Shown: in pieces, positions 7,685-15,859 of the stretch
How the letters are laid out: each line of letters opens with the position of its first letter
Numbering within the stretch: the stretch's first letter is position 1
Source of the DNA: Clostridia bacterium
Lineage (GTDB): Bacteria > Bacillota > Clostridia > Christensenellales > Aristaeellaceae
DNA: 54,593 nucleotides
Direction: 5' to 3'
NCBI GenBank assembly: GCA_017470095.1
Contig: JAFUFC010000161.1
Coordinates: 1 to 54,593 of the forward strand
Program-made: the position numbers and the translations under genes
The notes under the pieces: generated by a model
Seen by the model: the letters and a program-made list of their open reading frames with translations, nothing else
What the model was told of the DNA's origin: nothing
Databases searched by the model: none

Positions 7685-8181
7685 GCATTCCCGTTCTGAT
7701 CGTTGAAGCCCTGATCTTTGCCGCCCTGTTTACTACGGCGGTGTTTTCAGGGGCAAAGAAAAAGGAAACGGCGGCCGGCATTCACAATTATCCGCCGGAT
7801 ATCCAGGAGGAGTACTTCAAGACTCATCCCCGGCAGGACGTGTCCTACAAATCGAAAAAGGTAATCTTCACCAAGAGTTTTGGCGTCCTGCTGTTTACCG
7901 TCATCCTGACGGCCTGCGCCTATTTGGCCGGCGCAAAAACCTTCTGGCAGGGCTTCGCCGTCGCCTTCGGGCTGATGGTCTGGATCGGCGCCTATGACAC
8001 CTTCTTCCTGGACTGGGTGCTGTTTGCCAACATGAAATGCTTTCGCCTGCCGGGCACGGAGCGCATGGACAGAGCGTATCACCAGAAATGGTTTCACCTG
8101 AAGGGGATGCTGTTCCCCGGCATCGTATTCGCGCTGATTCCCGCCGCGCTGGTGGGATGGATCATCACGCTGATCGTTTAA
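7681..8181 (+). CDS. Small membrane protein of a four-copy local family (copy 1)
   Basis: This 166-residue protein has an N-terminal anchor (IPVLIVEALIFAALFTTAVF), a polar stretch, two central membrane segments and a C-terminal one. After the third segment it has DWVLFANMKCFRLPGTERM. The pattern Asp, hydrophobic pair, then LPGTE or a variant recurs in copies 2 (11043) and 3 (12317) and more loosely in copy 4 (12822). The GTG start overlaps the previous stop. No enzyme motif is visible. Position beside ATC-hydrolase-like proteins, methyltransferases and hydrolases suggests a membrane partner for that chemistry, which is inference. Confidence 0.7.
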   Translation: MSIPVLIVEALIFAALFTTAVFSGAKKKETAAGIHNYPPDIQEEYFKTHPRQDVSYKSKKVIFTKSFGVLLFTVILTACAYLAGAKTFWQGFAVAFGLMVWIGAYDTFFLDWVLFANMKCFRLPGTERMDRAYHQKWFHLKGMLFPGIVFALIPAALVGWIITLIV

Positions 8182-8196
8182 TGGAGGGGCTGCAAA

Positions 8197-9069
8197 ATGG
8201 CAAGAAAAGATTCCGAGCACCAGAAAAAATCCATGAGCGCCCTGTTCCGGGGCAAGGCAATCTTCAAGCCCCTGAATACGGGCTGGATCGACGATCATGT
8301 AGCCTGCGTGCGGGAATGGATCGCCAACATCTTTTTCTACACGAAAAACGGGAAAACCATCATGATCGACGCCGGTTACAACTATGAACGCCTGCGGGAG
8401 AAGATGGGATGGCTGAACATTGATCCCGCTGCCATTCAGGATATCCTCATCACCCACCAGGATACCGACCATGTGGGCGCGTTGGAAACAGACAGCGAAC
8501 TGCTGTTCAAAGACGCGACGGTGTATATCGGCGAAATCGAAAACCGCTACCTCACCGGCGAAACGAGGAGAAAGGTTTTTCATGGGTTTTACAGGCTGCC
8601 CATGGTGAAGATGAACAACAAAAAAACGTTGTTGAAAGACGGCCAAATCATCTATATCGGCGATATCAAGATCGAGTGTATCCTGGTGCCGGGCCACACC
8701 TGGGGGCACATGGTCTACCTGATCGACGATACCTACCTTTTCACCGGGGACACCATCTGGTTCGGCGCGGACGGCGGATACAGCTTCATCAGCACGCTGG
8801 CGGAGGATAACAGGCTGGCTGTTCAATCCCTGGCGAAGCTGGAAGAAAACATTCGGGGACGCAACCACCGCATTGCGGTCATCACCGGACACACCGGCTG
8901 GACGGACGATCTGGATTTCATCTTTGCACATCGGGAAGAAATTTGCAAGCCATTTACAAATCACTACACAGATCCGGAAGCGCCCTACGACGGCTACGAA
9001 GAGGACGACGATACGGAAGCGAACGCCAGAGGCGGATTGCTGGCAAAGAAAAAGGCGGAGAAATCATGA
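8197..9069 (+). CDS. Metallo-beta-lactamase-fold hydrolase
   Basis: This 290-residue protein has the MBL metal site ILITHQDTDHVGAL, which differs from the usual HxHxDH in having Asp at the second His position. A second-metal set follows in GHTWGHMVY, FTGDTIW and ITGHTGW. The fold resembles N-acyl-homoserine-lactonase-type and glyoxalase-II-type hydrolases, which cleave esters, lactones or thioesters. GGAGG precedes ATG 8197. The stop overlaps the next gene's ATG (ATGA), so the two are coupled. The substrate is unknown; it presumably works with the methyltransferase that follows. Confidence 0.85.
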   Translation: MARKDSEHQKKSMSALFRGKAIFKPLNTGWIDDHVACVREWIANIFFYTKNGKTIMIDAGYNYERLREKMGWLNIDPAAIQDILITHQDTDHVGALETDSELLFKDATVYIGEIENRYLTGETRRKVFHGFYRLPMVKMNNKKTLLKDGQIIYIGDIKIECILVPGHTWGHMVYLIDDTYLFTGDTIWFGADGGYSFISTLAEDNRLAVQSLAKLEENIRGRNHRIAVITGHTGWTDDLDFIFAHREEICKPFTNHYTDPEAPYDGYEEDDDTEANARGGLLAKKKAEKS

Positions 9070-9683
9070 CGAAAAAGATTTGGGACCTGTATGCGCCCAT
9101 CTACAAGCGGGCCATGAAGGCGGATCAGCACATTTATGATTTCATGTACCAACGCATCCCGGAGAAAATCCGAGGCCTGGAAGTGCTGGAAATCGCCACC
9201 GGCCCGGGTCTGCTGGCCCGGCACGTAGCCCCGGCGGCCCGGCGGATGATCGCCACGGATTATTCCGACGGCATGATCGCCCAGGCGAAAAAGGGCAAGG
9301 CCATCCCCAACCTGACCTTTGAAGTAGCAGACGCCATGAGCCTTCCCTACGGGGACGCCTCCTTTGACGCAGTGATCATCGCCAACGCATTGCACATCGT
9401 GCCGGACCCGGAAAAGGCGCTGAACGAAATTGACCGGGTGCTGCGGCCCGGCGGATTGCTGATCGCGCCGAATTTCGTGGAACACAAGGGCACGCTGCTG
9501 AGCCGTGCTTGGTCGGGTGTCCTTAAAATCGCTGGCGTTCGGTTCGAGCACCAATGGACGGGCGGGGAATACCTGCAATTTCTGGAGGCGCACGGCTGGC
9601 AGGTGGTTTTCAGCCAGGAGATGGCGGCCCGCATCACGCTGATGTACGCGGAGTGCGTCAGGAAGAAGGAGGCAACGCCGTGA
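9066..9683 (+). CDS. Class I SAM-dependent methyltransferase (UbiE-like), first in cluster
   Basis: This 205-residue protein has VLEIATGPGLLARHV (SAM motif I), MIATDYSDGMIAQAK (acidic ribose-binding loop), FEVADAMSLPYGDASFDAVI and the DRVLRPGGLLIAPN strand typical of Methyltransf_11/UbiE enzymes. ATG 9066 is chosen because it overlaps the upstream stop and GGCGGAG lies just before it; the longer frame upstream has no ribosome site. It could methylate O, N, S or C of a small molecule or lipid. Its stop overlaps the GTG of the next gene, continuing the coupled run. Confidence 0.85.
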   Translation: MTKKIWDLYAPIYKRAMKADQHIYDFMYQRIPEKIRGLEVLEIATGPGLLARHVAPAARRMIATDYSDGMIAQAKKGKAIPNLTFEVADAMSLPYGDASFDAVIIANALHIVPDPEKALNEIDRVLRPGGLLIAPNFVEHKGTLLSRAWSGVLKIAGVRFEHQWTGGEYLQFLEAHGWQVVFSQEMAARITLMYAECVRKKEATP

Positions 9684-10308
9684 AAAAATACACGCCCGAA
9701 AAGTTAGTGGCCATCAGTCGCTATGCAAAGCTGTTTCCCGCGCTGCCCTAGGATATCCAGCGGGACGTGTACACCCGGATGCGGGCGCTGCTGGAGGAGG
9801 AAAAACGCTGGCGCGATCCGGGGAATTACAAACATATCGCCCAGATCCTAACCACCATCGCGCTGTATGAGGTTTTGCAGCAGCACGGCAGGAGTGAAGA
9901 AGATGCCTTCAAAATCGTCTCCGAAGCCATGTGGTGCGCGCTGACGCCGAAAACCTATCAGCGCGGCTTTCCTTTTTCCTGCCAGCCATGAAAAAGATTT
10001 TGCCCTTCGGCTTCCGCCGCGGCTCCGGCGCGGGCTGGCGCTACACCTTGCATCTGGATGAGGACCCCAAGGACCGCTTTCATTTTGAGTGCATCGAATG
10101 CCTGTACCGGCACATCTTCCACGAGTGGAATCTGATGAAATTAGGGGCCATGTTCTGCCATTCGGACGTCATCAATTTCGGGAATCTTCCCTACACGGAT
10201 TTCAGGCGAACGAAAACCCTCTGCCAGGGCGGGGACTGCTGTGATTTTGATTTTATTCGCCACGATACCGACGCCGGGGACGGCTGGGAGAGGAGCAAAA
10301 GCGTATGA
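9680..10308 (+). pseudogene. ATC-hydrolase-like protein 1, with in-frame TAG and a frameshift
   Basis: The gene begins at GTG 9680 and encodes an L-2-amino-thiazoline-4-carboxylate-hydrolase-like protein of about 209 residues, but it is broken twice. A TAG at 9749-9751 interrupts KLFPALP-DIQRDV, and near 9962 one base is gained so that the end of one frame (ALTPKTYQR) joins the other (LSFFLPAMKKILPFGF). The C-terminal part keeps the local family signature: FECIECL, then FCHSDV, then GGDCCDFDF. Either the gene is decaying or the assembly has errors. The family is named for an enzyme of thiazoline-to-cysteine conversion, but most members have no assigned role. Confidence 0.75.
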
Positions 10309-10940
10309 AGTACGCGGGAATGCCGCTGGGGATGTGGCTGCTGTTTCGGCGGCCCTTTCAAAGAAACCTGACGGATGCCCTGGGCATTGATCCGACAACA
10401 GCCAAGGAGATCACGAAAAAGGCCAAGGCCCAATACAGACAAATCATTGCGAAGCTGCCCACCTTTGAACGGGGCGACCGCTTCCAAATGAACGTCGTCA
10501 GCTGCGCCATGCTGGCGGGCTTTTTGCTGAATTTGCCGCAAAAGCCGTCTGCGGATCAGGTGACAAAGTATTACAACGACGCCATGATGATCCCCGCCAT
10601 GCGCTGGTTTTGCCGGATGAGCGGAAAACGCAAGTTCAGCGAAAAAGACGTCCGGGGCATGCAGGCCGCCGCTGCTCTCCGCGCCGGCGACCGAAACCCC
10701 TACTCTTGGAACATGGACTTCCTGCCCTATGAGGACGGCAGCGGCTATGAAGCCCGATTCAGCCGGTGCGGGATATGCACACTGATGCGGGAGCTGGGCC
10801 TGTTTGAATACGTCCCCGCCATGTGCCGCCTGGACTATGCCATGAGTGACGCGGGCGGCGCATCGCGCTTCGTGCGGCAATATACCCTGGCCTCCGGCGG
10901 GCCTTACTGCGACTGCGGATACAAGCGGAAGGAGAAATGA
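10305..10940 (+). CDS. ATC-hydrolase-like protein 2
   Basis: This 211-residue soluble protein, of the L-2-amino-thiazoline-4-carboxylate hydrolase family, has a helical N-terminal half and a C-terminal half with FSRCGICTLMRELGLFEYV, then MCRLDYAMS, and YCDCG at the end. The cysteines form the pattern CxxC, Cx2D and CD/CDC shared with the other three copies in this cluster, which suggests a common metal or cofactor site. ATG 10305 overlaps the previous stop (10306-10308). It is intact, unlike its upstream neighbour. The true reaction is unknown; by family it may hydrolyse a cyclic amidine or related ring. Confidence 0.75.
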   Translation: MKYAGMPLGMWLLFRRPFQRNLTDALGIDPTTAKEITKKAKAQYRQIIAKLPTFERGDRFQMNVVSCAMLAGFLLNLPQKPSADQVTKYYNDAMMIPAMRWFCRMSGKRKFSEKDVRGMQAAAALRAGDRNPYSWNMDFLPYEDGSGYEARFSRCGICTLMRELGLFEYVPAMCRLDYAMSDAGGASRFVRQYTLASGGPYCDCGYKRKEK

Positions 10941-10953
10941 CACAGCCTGTCAT

Positions 10954-11031
10954 GTAAACGCTCTTGGCTGGACGAACCTGGTTTGCCCGATCGCCGCGCT
11001 GATTGCGGCGGGCGTGGGCAGGCTGTTCTAA
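10954..11031 (+). pseudogene. C-terminal remnant of a small membrane protein
   Basis: The gap between two genes encodes NALGWTNLVCPIAALIAAGV followed by a few residues and a stop at 11029-11031. This looks like a last membrane helix and short tail without an upstream partner. It may be the end of a lost gene of this cluster. It is too short for certainty. Confidence 0.3.
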
Positions 11032-11042
11032 GGGAGGCAAAC

Positions 11043-11522
11043 ATGATCGTTTTGCAGTTGATCCTGTTCTGCGCGCTGTTCACGCTGATGGTTAAATTCG
11101 CCGTGGGCAATAACGCCCTGAACGCGTTGTTCTTCTATCCAAAGCTGGTTCAGGAGCGCGTTTATCAGCTCGGCCTGACAAGCCGGGAGACCGTCGCGCG
11201 AAAACGAATGCGCTTCATGATCCCGTTTTTTCTGGTCATGCTCCTCGCGCTGCTGTTGATCGTCGGTTTGTGGAACGGCATCCGGGATTTCTGGCCTGCC
11301 TACCGCCAGGCGCTGCTGTTCCTGGAGGTTATGAACTGGTATGACGGCATCGTGATCGACCGGCTGTGGGTGGGACATTCCAAGCTTTGGATCATTTCCG
11401 GCACGGAGGACATCCCCTTTGTGCAGAGCTGGCCACAGGTGCTGAAAAAGCGCGGCATCCTGACGCTGATCTGGATGATCGGCGCGGCGGCGGTCGCTGG
11501 GCTTGTGGTATTGATTTTCTAA
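11043..11522 (+). CDS. Small membrane protein of the local family (copy 2)
   Basis: This 159-residue protein has an N-terminal membrane segment (IVLQLILFCALFTLMVKFAV), a second (FMIPFFLVMLLALLLIVGL), a third over ALLFLEVMNWYDGIVI and a C-terminal one. DRLWVGHSKLWIISGTEDI corresponds to the motif before the last helix in copies 1 and 3. ATG 11043 follows GGGAGG by eight bases. Copy 3 at 12317 shares the sequence order closely (QERVxQxGLxxxExxxRxK, then WVGHxKxW), so the two probably arose by local duplication. Confidence 0.7.
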   Translation: MIVLQLILFCALFTLMVKFAVGNNALNALFFYPKLVQERVYQLGLTSRETVARKRMRFMIPFFLVMLLALLLIVGLWNGIRDFWPAYRQALLFLEVMNWYDGIVIDRLWVGHSKLWIISGTEDIPFVQSWPQVLKKRGILTLIWMIGAAAVAGLVVLIF

Positions 11523-11534
11523 GGAGGAAGCGCG

Positions 11535-12302
11535 ATGCAATTTGATGAAATGGGCCTGATGACCGGGAAAATTCTATTTCTGCTGCCGGGGACAGCCTGC
11601 GATTACCAGACGAATTTCGGCGCCGTGCTGGGAAGGCTTTCCGCAAAGTATCATTTGGTCTGTGTCAACTATGACGGTTTTGATGGCAGCGGCCTGATCT
11701 TCCCGGATATGATCACGGTCACGGAAAAGATCGAGCGGTACATCAAAGAAAACTATGACGGGAAGATCGACGGGGCCATCGGTTCCTCCCTGGGAAGCAG
11801 CTTTGTGGGGCAGCTGATCCAGCGGCAGAACGTGCATTTGGATCACGGCATCTTCGGCAGCCCTGATCTGGATCAGAGTGGAAAATTCAGCGCATGGCTG
11901 CAATCCAAGCTGGTGGTGCCGCTGCTGACCAGCTTTACCAAAGGCGAAAAGAAGAAGGCCAAGACCCGGGAAAAACTCAAGCGCTTTTTCGAGATGAGCG
12001 ACGAAATGGCGGATACATTCATGGCCTGCTTTGAGAAATTTTCGCCGGAATCCATCAGGAATGAGTATTACACCGATCTGCTCACCTATCTTCAGGACGA
12101 TATCCATGTGGAGCACACCAAGGCGCATTTCATCTACGCCGCAAAGATGGGTAAAAAATATCTCAACCGCTATCAGAAATACTTCCGCGATCCGGAAATC
12201 CGGGCGTTCGATATGCAGCACGAGCAATGGCTGTTCGGCGGGGACGAATACGCGGTGCCCGTATTGAAGGCCATCGACGAATTTATGGAAACGCCGGTTT
12301 GA
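11535..12302 (+). CDS. Alpha/beta-hydrolase-fold protein 1
   Basis: This 255-residue protein has an opening beta strand and loop, ILFLLPGTACDYQTNF, an early Gly-Thr where the oxyanion loop should be, and a nucleophile elbow GAIGSSLGSSFVG in which the first or second Ser sits as G-x-S-x-G. A late LFGGDEYAVPVLKAI may carry the acid residue. AAGGAGG precedes ATG 11535. It sits between two copies of the small membrane family. The likely role is hydrolysis or acyl transfer on a small ester; no substrate can be assigned. Confidence 0.7.
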   Translation: MQFDEMGLMTGKILFLLPGTACDYQTNFGAVLGRLSAKYHLVCVNYDGFDGSGLIFPDMITVTEKIERYIKENYDGKIDGAIGSSLGSSFVGQLIQRQNVHLDHGIFGSPDLDQSGKFSAWLQSKLVVPLLTSFTKGEKKKAKTREKLKRFFEMSDEMADTFMACFEKFSPESIRNEYYTDLLTYLQDDIHVEHTKAHFIYAAKMGKKYLNRYQKYFRDPEIRAFDMQHEQWLFGGDEYAVPVLKAIDEFMETPV

Positions 12303-12316
12303 TCTGAGGTGATTCA

Positions 12317-12808
12317 ATGGTCGTTTTGCTACTTGAAAGCCTGGTCGTTTGCTTCATCCTTTTTCTGCCGTGCGTGGTTGCCATTGCCAACGGGACCCAT
12401 AACGCTGCCTTCCTGTTCGAGAACGACGTGCAGGAACGGGTCGTTCAGATGGGTCTGATCACAAAGGAGAGGCTGGATCGGAATAAAAAGCTGTTCAAAT
12501 GGGTCACGCTGCCCGTTCTGATCGTATTTGTGCTGTGGGCGGTCTATGGCATCAACGGCGCAAGAGGGTTCTGGCTGCCCTTTTGGCAAATATGGGTGCT
12601 GGCCATGGCGGAGGGACTGTTTGACAGGTTCTTCATCGACTGGTACTGGGTGGGCCACACCAAGGCTTGGACGATTCCGGGCACAGAGGATCTGAAACCG
12701 TATATCCCCCGAAAGACACTAATCGTAAAATGGCTGATGACGATTATTGGGAATCCGATCATCGCGGCAGTTCTGGCCGGGATCATGTTCCCCCTATTCG
12801 GGCGCTGA
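12317..12808 (+). CDS. Small membrane protein of the local family (copy 3)
   Basis: This 163-residue protein has about four membrane segments: VVLLLESLVVCFILFLPCVV at the start, VTLPVLIVFVLWAVYGI, the region around FWQIWVLAMAEGLF, and a C-terminal helix. It has DWYWVGHTKAWTIPGTEDL before the last helix, the clearest version of the shared motif. It resembles copy 2 over most of its length. A GAGGTGA-type ribosome site precedes ATG 12317. It is followed within 14 bases by the broken copy 4. Confidence 0.7.
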   Translation: MVVLLLESLVVCFILFLPCVVAIANGTHNAAFLFENDVQERVVQMGLITKERLDRNKKLFKWVTLPVLIVFVLWAVYGINGARGFWLPFWQIWVLAMAEGLFDRFFIDWYWVGHTKAWTIPGTEDLKPYIPRKTLIVKWLMTIIGNPIIAAVLAGIMFPLFGR

Positions 12809-12821
12809 GGAGGGCTTGACA

Positions 12822-13333
12822 ATGGGCCTGACGATTCTTCTTTCTCTTGTCGGCTGCGCGCTGCTGTTTCTTGGCATCTGGGATGTAACGGTCACCACGC
12901 CCACGAAGCTGCTGGCAAAGCATTTCCCGGAAGATGTGCAAGAACGGTTGCGGCCAAGGCTGGAACAATAGGAAAACCATCCGGCATCCCCCCGCCGCGT
13001 TCTCGGATGGATCATCTTGATCCTTTTCTGCCTTGCGTATGTCGGGCTTTTGTGATCGGCGGCATGGATGGGCTGCGGCGTGACTTTACCTTCTGGCAGT
13101 TCTTCCTGCGGTTTTTCATCATCGGCGCTGTGATCAAAGTGTTTGACATCATTTGCCTGGATTATGTCCTGCTGACGGAAACGCACTTCTTTCAGCACTA
13201 TTTTCCTGAAACGGAAGGCTGTTCCGGCTGGCAGGACTTCGGATACAACCGCAGGCAGCAGGCAAGGCAGTGCATCATGATCCTGATCGGCAGCGCGCTG
13301 ACAGCAGGCTTGTTTACCCTGATCAAATCATAA
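12822..13333 (+). pseudogene. Small membrane protein of the local family (copy 4), broken
   Basis: ATG 12822 opens a membrane protein (GLTILLSLVGCALLFLGIWD) that meets a TAG at 12969-12971. The same frame continues to a TGA at about 13055. The rest (FVIGGMDGLRRDF, FWQFFLRFFIIGAVIKVFD, a shortened DYVLL-PETE motif) lies in the next frame. One missing T in the run at about 13053 would restore it. So a stop codon and a single-base loss separate the two parts. The predicted intact product would be about 170 residues, like the other copies. Confidence 0.7.
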
Positions 13334-13355
13334 AAGGCACAGAGGAGCAGAGATC

Positions 13356-14129
13356 ATGAAAGTATATGAATTTGGTGAGGAACATGAGAAAACCTTTGTG
13401 ATGTTCCAGTGCGCGGCAGAGCCCTGGTGGGTATTCAAGGCGTCCGCTGAGGCTATGGCAAAGGACTATCACGTTTACCTTTTTATCACAGATGGGCATG
13501 ACGAGCTCGGCACAGAGTTTGTCTCTATCGAAAAGAACGTGAAGGATGCCGCTGATTTTCTGCGAAAAAACGGGATCTCCCATATAGAGGCTATGTACGG
13601 CGTTTCCATGGGCGGGGCCAGCGTGATCCGCTTTCTTGCGACAGAGGATATTCCTGTAGAAAAAGCGATCATCGACGCCGGGATCACACCCTACCCGTAT
13701 CCGAAACTCATCTGCCGCCTGATTGCCATCAAGGATTGGCTCACCATGATGCTGGGAACAAAGTCCATGGTGTTCATGAAGCTGGCGGCCCCTCCAGAGC
13801 GCTGGACGCCAAAGGGAGAAGACCCTGAAGAGCACTACCGAAAGATTTTTGATTTTGAGAAGCATCATTTTTCATCCCGGACGATCTATAACGTCTTCTG
13901 GTCTACCAACAATTATGCCATGCCCGATCCCGTTCCTTCCGTTTCGACAAAGATCGAATACTGGTACGGGGAGGAAGAAAAGAAAGCGCGGAAAAATGAT
14001 CTGGCCTACACACAGCGGGTGTATCCGCAGACTGTGGCACGGGAATTCAAGGGGCTCGCTCATGCGGAGCTGGTATTGATGTTCCCGGATCGGTTTTACA
14101 GCGAAGCCTCCCAGTTTCTGGAGAAATGA
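13356..14129 (+). CDS. Alpha/beta-hydrolase-fold protein 2
   Basis: This 257-residue protein has FVMFQCAAEPWWVFKASAEA at the start, with a loop typical of the oxyanion region, and the nucleophile elbow MYGVSMGGASVI (Ser in G-x-S-x-G). HAELVLMFPDRF near the end may supply the catalytic His. It is similar in plan to the hydrolase at 11535 but not a close copy. GAGGAG precedes ATG 13356. The stop overlaps the next ATG (ATGA), linking it to ATC-hydrolase-like protein 3. Confidence 0.75.
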   Translation: MKVYEFGEEHEKTFVMFQCAAEPWWVFKASAEAMAKDYHVYLFITDGHDELGTEFVSIEKNVKDAADFLRKNGISHIEAMYGVSMGGASVIRFLATEDIPVEKAIIDAGITPYPYPKLICRLIAIKDWLTMMLGTKSMVFMKLAAPPERWTPKGEDPEEHYRKIFDFEKHHFSSRTIYNVFWSTNNYAMPDPVPSVSTKIEYWYGEEEKKARKNDLAYTQRVYPQTVAREFKGLAHAELVLMFPDRFYSEASQFLEK

Positions 14130-14809
14130 TATACAAGAACAGACATAAAATTGAAGGGAATCAAGAAAAAATGATGAAATACAGGGGTTTCTACTGGAAG
14201 ATGTTTGCTCCAATGATGAAAAAAAGCATTGCCCATCGGTTTGATCGAAAGCTGGCAGACCGTGCGATCCGAAACGGAAAAGCAGTATATCGGAAATTGC
14301 TATCTGATGCGGATGATCTTGGCCCAAGCAATCCCATGGCCATAAACGCCTATTTCGCCTATGTCTTCGCGGCGGCATGGCTTGGCAGCGGGAAGAAGAT
14401 CACCCCGGATGAGATGGCGCTGGTGATGACGGATGTGCTTGAAAGCAGGCTGCTCCGCACCTTCTTTGGGCTGACTGATCTGAACAAAAAACCGAGGAAA
14501 TGGGAACAGGACATGCGCAAATACGAGGCGTGGTATAAAGCGCACGGCAAAGATTACCCCGTCAACTGGGTTGTGAACTTTGACGAAAACAAGCATCAGG
14601 ATGGCAGCTTCTACTACTTTACCCGCTGTCCGATCTGCGAGTTCTGCCAGAGGGAAGGCATTGCGGAACTGATGCCTGCGCTTTGTTCCACAGACGAAAT
14701 CATGTTCCGTCTTCAGCATGGGAAGCTTTATCGAGATCATACGATTGCAAATGGTGATGACATCTGTGACTACTGGATTGTGGGAGATCAGGCGAAAGAG
14801 GCACAGTGA
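14126..14809 (+). CDS. ATC-hydrolase-like protein 3
   Basis: This protein of up to 227 residues is soluble and helical in its first part, with the C-terminal signature FTRCPICEFCQREGIAELM, ALCSTDEIMF, then NGDDICDYWIVG. The Cys pattern and the final C-D match the other cluster copies. ATG 14126 is coupled to the previous gene. ATG 14171 (MMKYRGFYWKMFAP) is an alternative start that removes a poorly conserved leader. The family is named for hydrolysis of L-2-amino-thiazoline-4-carboxylate. Having four diverged copies in one operon suggests either different substrates or subunits of a complex. Confidence 0.75.
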   Translation: MIYKNRHKIEGNQEKMMKYRGFYWKMFAPMMKKSIAHRFDRKLADRAIRNGKAVYRKLLSDADDLGPSNPMAINAYFAYVFAAAWLGSGKKITPDEMALVMTDVLESRLLRTFFGLTDLNKKPRKWEQDMRKYEAWYKAHGKDYPVNWVVNFDENKHQDGSFYYFTRCPICEFCQREGIAELMPALCSTDEIMFRLQHGKLYRDHTIANGDDICDYWIVGDQAKEAQ

Positions 14810-14811
14810 AC

Positions 14812-15420
14812 ATGAAAACAGCAAAGCAAATGTTGAAAGCAAAACAAGCCGTCAAGGAAGAAATGGACAGGCAGTTTCCCCAATCCCTCAGCAACGATCT
14901 GTGGCAGAAGGCTGAAATCCAGCTGGACGGCATTTTGAAAAAGTACAGTTCCCTAACCGGCGGCGTGCGCATCCATACGGATCACTATATCTTTCCTGCG
15001 GCCGCGATTTACCTGACGCTTCGCCAGGCGACCAGCAAGGAAAATGCCTATGCTGTGATCGAGAACACGGAGATCCGAAATTCGACAGAAGCAGGACGGA
15101 AGCTGGCAAAGCTGCTGAAGCTGCCGGGCATGAGGAGCCTGTTCGTGTGGATATGGTCGCCTATGGTCAAAAAGCTGTTTGGCCCGAACAGCGGCTTCAA
15201 AAATGTGTTCTATCCGAAGAAAAAGGGCGAGTACCGCATGGACGTCACTGCCTGCCCCTATTGCCGGTACTTCACCGAGCTTGGCTGCCCGAATCTGACA
15301 AAAATCTTTTGCGCCGATGATGAGCGCTGCTACGGCAATCTCCCCGGGCTTTCGTTCCAAAGGACGGGGACGCTGGGAACCGGCGCGGATCGCTGCGACT
15401 TTTATCTGAAGAAGATATAG
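14812..15420 (+). CDS. ATC-hydrolase-like protein 4
   Basis: This protein of about 202 residues has a helical N-terminal region with charged repeats (KQMLKAKQAVKEEMDRQF) and a C-terminal domain with VTACPYCRYFTELGCPNL, FCADDERCY and GADRCDFYLKKI, the same CxxC, CxxD and CD signature as the other three. GTG 14806 overlaps the previous stop, but ATG 14812 with GAGG upstream is the more usual start. Its place directly after copy 3 suggests tandem duplication followed by divergence. Confidence 0.75.
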   Translation: MKTAKQMLKAKQAVKEEMDRQFPQSLSNDLWQKAEIQLDGILKKYSSLTGGVRIHTDHYIFPAAAIYLTLRQATSKENAYAVIENTEIRNSTEAGRKLAKLLKLPGMRSLFVWIWSPMVKKLFGPNSGFKNVFYPKKKGEYRMDVTACPYCRYFTELGCPNLTKIFCADDERCYGNLPGLSFQRTGTLGTGADRCDFYLKKI

Positions 15421-15430
15421 AGAAGAGAGC

Positions 15431-15859
15431 GTGATAACCGTGAATGCGATGTATGAATCAAAGCTGTCCTCCCGGCGGTGGATCGCCTATGACCTGCCCG
15501 GCAACATCGGCTGGATCGTTTGGATCGTCTGCTTGATTCTGCTGCTGACGCAGGGCGTCACCTGGTTTTTGCTGCTTGCCCTGATCCCCGCCGTCTTCAT
15601 GCTGGTCGGTGTCATAGAACTTGTAAGTGAACGCATCCGGAAGCTGGATTGGGTGCTACCTAAAGCACGGTTGTACCGGGGGTTCGGATCGCTGACATTA
15701 GGCGGACTGCTAGGAATACTGGTTTCAGGTGCAGGGATTCTTTTCTCTCCAGGCGATCTTTGCTGGTGGATGCTTACTGGAGCCTGCCTGTGTGCGCTTT
15801 TTGCCTGGCTGATTTTCCGGGAATACCATCTGCAGGGACAGGGAGGCGAAAGAGCTTGA
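15431..15859 (+). CDS. Small membrane protein, unknown
   Basis: This protein of about 142 residues has four probable membrane segments (GWIVWIVCLILLLTQGV, FLLLALIPAVFMLVGVIEL, LTLGGLLGILVSGAGILF, WWMLTGACLCALFAWLIF). Short polar loops and a conserved-looking SERIRKLDW lie between them. It does not carry the LPGTE motif of the four-copy family. Start is GTG 15431 or ATG 15449. The stop overlaps the TTG start of the next gene. I do not recognise a family. Confidence 0.6.
   Translation: MITVNAMYESKLSSRRWIAYDLPGNIGWIVWIVCLILLLTQGVTWFLLLALIPAVFMLVGVIELVSERIRKLDWVLPKARLYRGFGSLTLGGLLGILVSGAGILFSPGDLCWWMLTGACLCALFAWLIFREYHLQGQGGERA

Noticed and set aside
9749..12971. TAG read as an amino acid (pyrrolysine or recoding) in ATC-hydrolase 1 and membrane copy 4
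   Set aside because: Both genes also carry frameshifts, and TAG is used as a normal stop elsewhere in the window, for example at the ends of the genes at 14812 and 40692. Decay or assembly error is simpler.
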